Shown piece after piece: positions 1-5,291 of a DNA stretch of 14,947 nt (its first letter is position 1; each line of letters opens with the position of its first letter). This stretch comes from Treponema sp. Its GTDB lineage: Bacteria; Spirochaetota; Spirochaetia; Treponematales; Breznakiellaceae. The DNA is taken from positions 1-14,947 of the forward strand of contig JAITEW010000176.1 in assembly GCA_031281855.1 (NCBI GenBank), given 5' to 3'. The notes beneath the pieces were generated by a model, which ran no database searches, was not told the origin of the DNA, and saw nothing but the letters and a program-made list of their open reading frames with translations. Position numbers and translations under genes: made by a program.

Positions 1-206
1 AAAGCAGGAACCTTGGCGCCTGTGAGGAGTATGTAGATCAGGGTTCCTGTTCCGGCGGTGAACAGAGCGGTTCCGGCGTCGAGCCCTGTAAGAATAGGAA
101 CCAGGATCGTAGCGCCGAACATTGCGAAAACATGCTGAATACTGAGGGGAATCCAATGCCCCAAAGGCGGACGGGACTGGGGTCCCCAGATTTCGATTTG
201 AGCCAT
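1..206 (-). CDS. uraA: Uracil-xanthine permease (NCS2 family), N-terminal part
   Basis: Only the first 68 codons are in the window; the gene runs off the left edge. The product should be a multi-pass inner-membrane nucleobase:proton symporter importing uracil or xanthine. Residues about 17-43 (start IPLSIQHVFAMFGATILVPI) match the first membrane helix of UraA/PyrP proteins, followed by a second hydrophobic stretch ending in GAKVPA, like the GKIPA of UraA. The ATG at 206-204 has a clean GGAGG (214-218) 7 nt upstream, so the start is well supported. It follows the secreted-protein gene on the same strand, with a perfect 9-bp inverted repeat between them that may be its operator or leader hairpin. 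The family is confident; uracil versus xanthine specificity cannot be judged from this fragment. Confidence 0.88.
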   Translation of the reverse strand, partial: MAQIEIWGPQSRPPLGHWIPLSIQHVFAMFGATILVPILTGLDAGTALFTAGTGTLIYILLTGAKVPA

Positions 207-221
207 AATATAACCTCCAAA

Positions 222-249
222 TTAGTGTATTTTATTCAGCATACACTAA
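222..249. repeat. Perfect 9-bp inverted repeat upstream of uraA
   Basis: TTAGTGTAT (222-230) and ATACACTAA (241-249) are perfect inverted arms around a 10-nt spacer, lying between the stop of the secreted-protein gene and the Shine-Dalgarno of uraA. There is no T-run, so it is a poor terminator. It may be a repressor operator, or a leader hairpin ending 3 nt before the GGAGG. Its outer TTAGTGT/ACACTAA ends also match the ends of the MITE-like element at 14517-14657. Confidence 0.6.
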
Positions 250-269
250 ACCAGAGGCTTCCGATAGTC

Positions 270-1079
270 TTATCTGGCAAACGCCCTGTCCGCCTGGGCG
301 GAAAACCACGTAAGGATCGCCGACGCGCGGTTGGCAAAAGAATTACCGATGCGGTCCCTGAGCCCCGGCAAGGCGGCGGCCCTGGCCATGGAAACGGCGT
401 AAACCAGGAGATAATCCCCGGCGTCTATAACTGCCACAGCGGAACGGAGCTTGTTCCTGCCCACAGCGGGGATGATCCCGGCAGTCATGGAAGTAAGGTT
501 CTGCTGGATAAAAACCAGGGCCCCGGGGATAACATGGTAATCGTAGCGGTACGTATTATCCCCAAAGGTAAGATCCTTCTGCCTGGCGTATACGACGATC
601 TCCGAAGGCAGCGCGCCGTAAACCGGATCAGGCAGGGGATTTTTGTCCGAAGGTCCGTCGATGACCCTGGAGCTTTCGTAAAAGATGCGCATCTCCCCCC
701 TGCTGGCCGAGTAGTACTGAAGCCCCGCAAGGCTGCTCAGGGCAAGGGTTTCGTTGAGAAGCGCAAGCTGTTCGGCGCCGGTCCATTCGGGGCGGCCTGA
801 ACCGGCAGGTTTGCTGTAAAGGTAAAGGGTTTCCACCATGATGCCGGGGTCCAGTTCCTGGCGCACATTTTCCACAATGCGCCATACCCCTTCGTGGCTG
901 GGGATAAGACGGGGAACAGGGTTCCTGAACTGGGTCTCCGCAGGACGCTCCCCTGCTTTGAGCGCCGAAACCTGGGCGCTTTCCAGCAGTTCCTCCAGGG
1001 AAGCGCCAAAAGCAGGAGTTGCCAAAATCAGCCCCGCCATAGCTATGGCGGCAGCCAGGGTAACAATTCTCATTTTCAT
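270..1079 (-). CDS. Uncharacterised secreted protein
   Basis: This 269-aa protein has a classical signal peptide: basic MKMR, a hydrophobic stretch to about residue 24, and an AxA-like site in TPAFGA before SLEELL. The mature part has no membrane segment or lipobox, so it is probably periplasmic or surface-exposed. Its pattern (LEELL near the mature N-terminus, a central LALSSLAGLQYYSASRGEMR, then FGDNTYRYDY) resembles uncharacterised treponeme secreted proteins that I believe are catalogued as DUF6675. That assignment is from memory and unverified. It lies 56 nt after jag on the same strand, so it may be read through from the rpmH operon or have its own promoter. No Shine-Dalgarno precedes either candidate ATG (1079 or 1073), and a TAATAT sits just upstream, so an almost leaderless start at 1073 is possible. 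Function unknown. Confidence 0.75.
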   Translation of the reverse strand: MKMRIVTLAAAIAMAGLILATPAFGASLEELLESAQVSALKAGERPAETQFRNPVPRLIPSHEGVWRIVENVRQELDPGIMVETLYLYSKPAGSGRPEWTGAEQLALLNETLALSSLAGLQYYSASRGEMRIFYESSRVIDGPSDKNPLPDPVYGALPSEIVVYARQKDLTFGDNTYRYDYHVIPGALVFIQQNLTSMTAGIIPAVGRNKLRSAVAVIDAGDYLLVYAVSMARAAALPGLRDRIGNSFANRASAILTWFSAQADRAFAR

Positions 1080-1097
1080 ACAATATTAAAACAGACA

Positions 1098-1117
1098 AAT
1101 AAGGGCCTGAGCTTATT
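1098..1117 (-). terminator. Weak hairpin after jag, possible terminator
   Basis: AATAAG (1098-1103) and CTTATT (1112-1117) form a 6-bp stem with an 8-nt loop just downstream of the jag stop. On the minus strand it is followed by a T-rich stretch containing TTTGTCTGTTTT. The stem is AU-rich and weak, so at best it is a leaky terminator between jag and the secreted-protein gene. Confidence 0.25.
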
Positions 1118-1135
1118 CCAAAACCCGGCGCCTGC

Positions 1136-1876
1136 TTACTGCTTCAAACCCCGGTAATATACCCGGACCTGTTTGTAAAGCCCTTCCCCTTCGCTCTTGG
1201 TTTCGACATCCGCAATGTCGTTAAGGGTAGTGTGGATAAGGCGGCGGTCAAAGGGGTTCATAGGTTCAAGAAGTATGGAGCCTCTGTTTTCCCGCACCTT
1301 GTCGGCAACGGTATAGGCCAGGCGCACCAGGGATTCCTCCCTGCGGATGCGGTAATTTTCGCTGTCCAGTATGATCCGCAGATCCTCCCGGCCCTGGCGT
1401 CCGGCGTAGATGTTCGCCAAAAGCTGAAGGGCGTCCAGGTTCTTTCCCTTTTTGCCTATGAGTATCGACGAATGTTCCGAGTCGATTTTGAGGCCTATCT
1501 TCCGTTCTTCCCTGAAGAGCACCGTCACCTTGCCGGGATAGCCCATGCGTTCGATGAGGCCTTCGGTAAAGGCGATCAGTTTTTCTTCAAATTCGTTCTT
1601 GGCCTCGGGGTCGCCGAATACGGCCTGGCTGAACTGGCTTCCTGCGGGCACGCCGGGCTCGGCGTTTTCACCCCCATCCTCCGAATCATCCGCGGAGCCG
1701 GATTTTCCGGCACGCTGATTGGTATGAACCTGGATTTTAACATACCCTTTTTTGAACAACCCGGAACGCTGGGTTTCCAGTATTTCCACATCAAAATCGT
1801 CTTTTTGAAGCCCCAATTCCTCGGCTGCCCGGTCGATTGCTTCTTTTTCAGTACGGCCTTCAAATTCGTATACCAT
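1136..1876 (-). CDS. jag: RNA-binding protein Jag/KhpB (Jag-N, KH and R3H domains)
   Basis: Cytoplasmic single-strand nucleic-acid-binding protein of the Jag/SpoIIIJ-associated family (KhpB/EloR in streptococci), which usually acts with KhpA on small RNAs and mRNAs affecting envelope growth. Residues 1-52 are the Jag-N domain (MVYEFEGRTEKEAIDRAAEE, then SGLFKKGYVKIQV). Residues 53-90 form an acidic, low-complexity linker. A KH domain follows at about 95-172 with its GKKG loop at 141-144, and the R3H domain lies at about 180-246 with PMNPFDRRLIH including R211, R212 and H215. All three expected modules are present, so the 246-aa protein is complete. The ATG has AGGAG (1883-1887) 6 nt upstream. 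It is the last recognised gene of the rpmH-yidC block, the usual place for jag in many bacteria. Confidence 0.95.
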   Translation of the reverse strand: MVYEFEGRTEKEAIDRAAEELGLQKDDFDVEILETQRSGLFKKGYVKIQVHTNQRAGKSGSADDSEDGGENAEPGVPAGSQFSQAVFGDPEAKNEFEEKLIAFTEGLIERMGYPGKVTVLFREERKIGLKIDSEHSSILIGKKGKNLDALQLLANIYAGRQGREDLRIILDSENYRIRREESLVRLAYTVADKVRENRGSILLEPMNPFDRRLIHTTLNDIADVETKSEGEGLYKQVRVYYRGLKQ

Positions 1877-1907
1877 GATCCACTCCTGGGGACTAAAATT
1901 AGAGTTC

Positions 1908-1932
1908 TTTCAAAACTACCAGAGTTTTGAAA
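1908..1932. repeat. 10-bp perfect hairpin between yidC and jag
   Basis: TTTCAAAACT (1908-1917) and AGTTTTGAAA (1923-1932) are perfect arms around the 5-nt loop ACCAG. Imperfect pairing (AGAG at 1901-1904 with CTCT at 1937-1940) extends the stem into the yidC stop codon. No T-run follows on either strand, so this is more likely an RNA processing or stability element, or a dispersed repeat, than a terminator. Confidence 0.6.
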
Positions 1933-1938
1933 AAGGCT

Positions 1939-3753
1939 CTACCGTTTCCTTTTTTTCTTCTGAGGCGCTATAACCGGTTTTGGCTCCAGTTCCGCTGCTG
2001 CGGCTTTCTTCTTGGCCAGGTATTTATTAATGCTCACCTGCTGAACCATAGTCAGAATATTGGATATGATCCAGTAGAGAAGCAGCCCCGAAGGCACATC
2101 GTAAAGGATGAAGAAAAAGACAATAGGCATGGCGTAAAGCATTATCTTCATCTGGGCGTTCCCTTGCTGATCCGGGGTCTGGGTTACCTTTCCGTAGAGC
2201 AGTTGGGAACCTACATAGATAAAGGGCAGGAGCCTCAAATCGGTCCAGCCCAGAATCGGCAGGGCAAAATTGTTGAAATGGTACACCGATTCAGGAAGCG
2301 AAAGATCCGGAATCCACCCCGGAATAAACATGGCTCCCCGCAGATCGAAGTGGCTGTTGAAGAGGTTGTACATGGCGAAAAAGATGGGGATCTGGATGAT
2401 CATAGGGAGGCAGCCCGAAAGGGGATTGTAGCCTTCCTTTTTGTAGAACTCCGCCATTTCGGCGTTCATCTTTTGGGGGTTGTCCTTGTACTTTTCTTGG
2501 ATCTCCTTGATCTTAGGCGACAGGGTCTGCATACGCAGCGTGGATTCAGAGCCCTTCCGGGTAAGGGGGAAGGTCAGGATCTTCACCAGCAGGGTGAGGA
2601 GGAGGATGGCTACCCCGTAATTAGGGACAAGCCGGTAGAAAAGCATAAGGAGCCACTTCAGCAGCTTTTCCAGAGGCGCCAGGAAGCCCCGGCTGTTGGC
2701 CACTTCGATGAGCCCGGTACCCTGGAGTTTCCAGCTTGTGGTCCCGGTATCGTATGCGGCAAGGACTTCCTGGTTCTTAGGCCCCAGGTAAAACTGATAT
2801 TTATCCTCAAGGCGTGAACCCCGGAAAACGGGCCTGGTAATCAAAAGTCTGGAAGCCGCGGGAAGCCCTGCTTCGGCCCTGGTAGAAAAGGCAAGCTCGT
2901 ACTGGTTAACGTAAGGCAAGGCGATTAAGGTGAAATACTTCCCTGCAATGGCGGCCCAGGAAGGCTGGGTGGTAATCACCGTAGGGGCGGAATCGTTCAC
3001 CTTTTCGGTCTTGAGTTTTCCTTTGTACGTAAGGTAGTGGCGGTATTCGTAACGCTGATCCAGCTTGTCAAACTTGGGGCCCATCTGGGGTCCAAAAGCC
3101 AGGGTATAGGCGGCGCCCTGAAAATCAAAGCTGCTTACCGAATAACCCCCGTCAAGGGTGATATCCAGCTCAAAAAGGTACTCGTCAGGCCTGAATTCAT
3201 AGCGTTTGGTAAGGGTGAAAGCGCCCGAAGGAGCCACGAAATCCCTGGAGAACTCCACAACGTACTCGCCCAGCCTGCGTACCCGGAAAAAAGCGTCTAC
3301 CGGCTGGATTCGTCCTGCCAGGAGTTCATCCCTGCTGCCGAAAGCAACGGAAAACGCATGGGGTTCCGTCTGGCCGGCCAGGATCATGTCTACAGGCTCT
3401 CCCTTGTCATCGTGTTCCTTGAGTTTGAAGGAAACAATATCCCCCCCTTTATTGGAAAGGGCGACACGCAGCAGGTTGGTATCAATAATCACCGGAGGCT
3501 GGGCCCGGAATTCGTCTGTGCCGGAACTATCCGGCCTAACCGCCGCGAGGGATTCGGCAGCTTCCTCCGGGACCGCAGGGAGCCCCGCATCGGCCGGAGA
3601 AACCGCAGACGGCGAAACCGCCCCTGCAGGGGCCTCTGTACTCTGAACCGCGGGAACGCTCTGATTCCCGCCGAAGTACCAGGCCTGGAACAGGAAAGTC
3701 CCAATCATTACGAGAACAGAAAGCAAAACAGCCAATAAAGTGCGTTTTTCCAT
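1939..3753 (-). CDS. yidC: Membrane protein insertase YidC, long Gram-negative type
   Basis: Inner-membrane insertase/chaperone that integrates and folds membrane proteins alone or with SecYEG. The 604-aa protein has the long (diderm) architecture: first membrane helix at about 6-27; a proline/alanine-rich linker (about 33-65); a large periplasmic beta-sandwich domain (about 85-355); and the conserved Oxa1-like core at about 360-580 with NPLSGCLPMIIQIPIFFAMY (443-462) and DVPSGLLLYWIISN (552-565). The positively charged residue of the hydrophilic groove (Arg366 in E. coli) aligns with Lys391 in LLVKILTFPLT, so charge is kept. The C-terminal tail is very basic (QKKKRKR), as expected for ribosome contact. 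AAGGAA (3759-3764) precedes the ATG. It lies 28 nt after yidD and 62 nt before jag, so co-transcription is likely. Confidence 0.97.
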   Translation of the reverse strand: MEKRTLLAVLLSVLVMIGTFLFQAWYFGGNQSVPAVQSTEAPAGAVSPSAVSPADAGLPAVPEEAAESLAAVRPDSSGTDEFRAQPPVIIDTNLLRVALSNKGGDIVSFKLKEHDDKGEPVDMILAGQTEPHAFSVAFGSRDELLAGRIQPVDAFFRVRRLGEYVVEFSRDFVAPSGAFTLTKRYEFRPDEYLFELDITLDGGYSVSSFDFQGAAYTLAFGPQMGPKFDKLDQRYEYRHYLTYKGKLKTEKVNDSAPTVITTQPSWAAIAGKYFTLIALPYVNQYELAFSTRAEAGLPAASRLLITRPVFRGSRLEDKYQFYLGPKNQEVLAAYDTGTTSWKLQGTGLIEVANSRGFLAPLEKLLKWLLMLFYRLVPNYGVAILLLTLLVKILTFPLTRKGSESTLRMQTLSPKIKEIQEKYKDNPQKMNAEMAEFYKKEGYNPLSGCLPMIIQIPIFFAMYNLFNSHFDLRGAMFIPGWIPDLSLPESVYHFNNFALPILGWTDLRLLPFIYVGSQLLYGKVTQTPDQQGNAQMKIMLYAMPIVFFFILYDVPSGLLLYWIISNILTMVQQVSINKYLAKKKAAAAELEPKPVIAPQKKKRKR

Positions 3754-3781
3754 TTAAATTCCTTGTTTCCGGAGCAGCCGT

Positions 3782-4048
3782 TTAACGGCCTTCTCCGGCA
3801 GTAGGTTCCAAAACAGGTTTTGAAACGTACTCGGGTACCGGGTCATACCCCCCGGCGTGAAAAGGATGGCAGCGGAGAAGCCGCCTTAAAGCCAAAAAAA
3901 GGCCCCGGATACATCCGTATCTCTCTACCGCTTCATAAGCATAAGCGGAACACGTAGGCGTATAACGGCAACAGGGAGGAAAAAAAGGAGAAACAGCGGA
4001 TTGATAAAACTGTATCAAAAGGAGGACAACCCTCCGGCTGATTGCCAT
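3782..4048 (-). CDS. yidD: Membrane protein insertion efficiency factor YidD
   Basis: Small peripheral inner-membrane protein of about 88 aa that assists YidC-dependent insertion. Family hallmarks are all visible: an amphipathic N-terminus (RRVVLLLIQFYQSAVSPFFP), the cysteine-bearing core CCRYTPTCSAYAYEAVERYG, then GLFLALRRLLRCHPFHAGGYDPVPE. I chose the ATG at 4048, which overlaps the rnpA stop as TGATG and has AGGAAA (4056-4061) at 7-nt spacing. A GTG one codon earlier is only 4 nt from that site and is less likely. The overlap implies translational coupling with rnpA. Order rnpA-yidD-yidC is the standard arrangement. Confidence 0.95.
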   Translation of the reverse strand: MAISRRVVLLLIQFYQSAVSPFFPPCCRYTPTCSAYAYEAVERYGCIRGLFLALRRLLRCHPFHAGGYDPVPEYVSKPVLEPTAGEGR

Positions 4049-4437
4049 CACGTAATTTCCTGACGTTCCGATTTTTTGAAGAGGCCCGTGCGGCCAAAAA
4101 GTTCTTTGACCTGGACCATCCGGGACGAAAAATCGTCCTTTCCGGGATATACCAGCAATACCAGGTCATAACCCTGCTTCAACTCGTTCCTCAACAGGCG
4201 GTAAGCTTCCCGGCCCACCCGCCTGGCGCGGTTCCGTTGAACAGCGTTTCCGAACTTCCGGGAAAAGGTAAAAGCGATCCGGTTATAAGGCCGCCCGTTC
4301 TTCAGTATCAGCAGCCTGGCGCCTGAACAGGAAACCCCCTGGCGCCTGCTGAACACATCCCGAATCTCATCCCTTCCCTTCAACCGTTCCCTGGAAGGAA
4401 AACGGAAGTTCCTGGGTTCCGCCGGTCCTGTCTCCAC
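4048..4437 (-). CDS. rnpA: Ribonuclease P protein component
   Basis: Protein subunit of RNase P, which binds the catalytic RNA and the 5' leader of precursor tRNAs. The 129-aa sequence has the typical RERLKGRDEIRDVF start, the TFSRKFGNAVQRNRARRVGREAYR segment containing the conserved RNR motif and basic helix, and GYDLVLLVYPG before the C-terminal helix. The start is GTG at 4437, one base after the rpmH stop; no other start precedes the conserved core. No good Shine-Dalgarno is visible, only purines inside the end of rpmH, so translation is probably coupled to rpmH. The stop overlaps the yidD start. Confidence 0.95.
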   Translation of the reverse strand: METGPAEPRNFRFPSRERLKGRDEIRDVFSRRQGVSCSGARLLILKNGRPYNRIAFTFSRKFGNAVQRNRARRVGREAYRLLRNELKQGYDLVLLVYPGKDDFSSRMVQVKELFGRTGLFKKSERQEIT

Positions 4438-4438
4438 T

Positions 4439-4594
4439 CTAATAGGGCTTCTTTTCGTCCGAAGCCGACAACTTAAGCCGCCCTTTGGCCCTGCGGCGCT
4501 TCAAAACCATCCGTCCGCCGCGGGTTTTCATACGCGCCCGGAACCCGAATTTCCGGTTCCTTTTCACTTTGCTGGGCTGATACGTCCGTTTCAT
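4439..4594 (-). CDS. rpmH: 50S ribosomal protein L34
   Basis: A 51-aa, very basic protein beginning MKRTYQPSKVKRNRKFGFRA and continuing with RMKTRGGRMVLKRRRAKGR, the highly conserved L34 sequence. It is a structural protein of the large ribosomal subunit. A short extension (LKLSASDEKKPY) follows the usual end, making it slightly longer than the typical 44-46 aa. The ATG is preceded by AGGAGA (4602-4607). It is the first gene of the rpmH-rnpA-yidD-yidC-jag block and lies about 100 nt from a strong predicted promoter. Unlike many bacteria, no dnaA gene lies divergently beside it here. Confidence 0.98.
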   Translation of the reverse strand: MKRTYQPSKVKRNRKFGFRARMKTRGGRMVLKRRRAKGRLKLSASDEKKPY

Positions 4595-4700
4595 GGGATC
4601 ATCTCCTGTATATTAAAAGGTTCATGAACGCAACTTAATAGTATTCGAACCTGATTCAAAACACGACCCGTCCTGGCTTGGTCCTGAATCAATTTTGCCC

Positions 4701-4729
4701 AGTATATAAAAAAAGTTCCGGTTGATCAA
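4701..4729 (-). promoter_or_regulatory. Sigma70-type promoter of the rpmH operon
   Basis: Read on the minus strand, the -35 is TTGATC (4724-4729), followed by a 17-bp spacer with a run of seven T, and a -10 of TATACT (4701-4706). Spacing is ideal, and the predicted start near 4694 leaves a leader of about 100 nt before rpmH. The -35 is embedded in a perfect 12-bp palindrome, GGTTGATCAACC (4720-4731). Confidence 0.7.
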
Positions 4730-4785
4730 CCCATGTAAGTGCATGATGGGCTAGAAAGACAGTAAGCTTACCAGGTATCATAGTG

Positions 4786-5286
4786 ATGATCATGGCTGTG
4801 AATCCTATAAAACCGTTGGCTGATAAGCCCCTTGGGCGCAGGAGGCGTGCCGCCAAAATCCTCCTTTCTGCCGCAGCGGCTGCCCTTTCGCTGCTCTTTT
4901 TTGTATCAGCGCCGCGGCGCGAGTCAGCGGAGAAGACCGAATACTACCTCCCGGTTTACTTCGCGTTCAGCAACCCCTGCGAAGCCTGCCATGACGATGC
5001 GGATTTTTATGATTTCTTCCTGAAGGCCATCGCCGGGGAAAGCGACAGGCCCTTCATTTCCTTTTACAGTTACAATATTTTCCGTACCGGTAAATGGCAG
5101 GAATTCGCGGATATCAGTAAAAACTGGGACATTGACTTAAAAACCGTCGATCTTCCGGTCTTTGCCATAGGCGGGGAATGGATAGCCGGGAACAGCGCTA
5201 TCCGTTCCGGCGCCCTTGACCTGTACCGGCGGCAAAAGGACGCCAGCCTCCAAACCAGGCCGGCGTGGTCCCAGTCCGGGCGCTAG
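4786..5286 (+). CDS. Membrane-anchored thioredoxin-like protein with CxxC
   Basis: A 166-aa protein with a basic N-terminus (RRRRAAK, residues 18-24) followed by one hydrophobic segment (about 25-42), then a soluble domain that should face the periplasm. That domain starts YYLPVYFAFSNPCEACHDD, placing C65 and C68 after a beta strand as in thioredoxin-fold proteins. LPVFAIGG with P124 fits the cis-proline loop opposite a CxxC site. This suggests a thiol-disulphide exchange or sensing role, but the family is not one I can name, and no DsbB/DsbD partner or cytochrome gene lies nearby. ATG at 4786 is preferred because AGGT (4773-4776) sits 9 nt upstream; GTG 4783 and ATG 4792 are alternatives. 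It is divergent from rpmH and convergent with the glycosidase, with 5 nt between stops. Confidence 0.65.
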   Translation: MIMAVNPIKPLADKPLGRRRRAAKILLSAAAAALSLLFFVSAPRRESAEKTEYYLPVYFAFSNPCEACHDDADFYDFFLKAIAGESDRPFISFYSYNIFRTGKWQEFADISKNWDIDLKTVDLPVFAIGGEWIAGNSAIRSGALDLYRRQKDASLQTRPAWSQSGR

Positions 5287-5291
5287 GCGCT

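Noticed and set aside
132..800. 222-aa plus-strand open frame
   Set aside because: Antisense to the uraA start and the secreted-protein gene; it spans the intergenic inverted repeat and has no plausible domain.
1231..1239. TGTGGATAA, a perfect DnaA-box sequence, near the rpmH block
   Set aside because: It is a single copy inside the jag coding sequence with no cluster of boxes, AT-rich unwinding region or dnaA gene, so it does not support an origin here.
1927..2817. 296-aa plus-strand open frame
   Set aside because: Antisense shadow of yidC with a low-complexity, His/Gln-rich translation.
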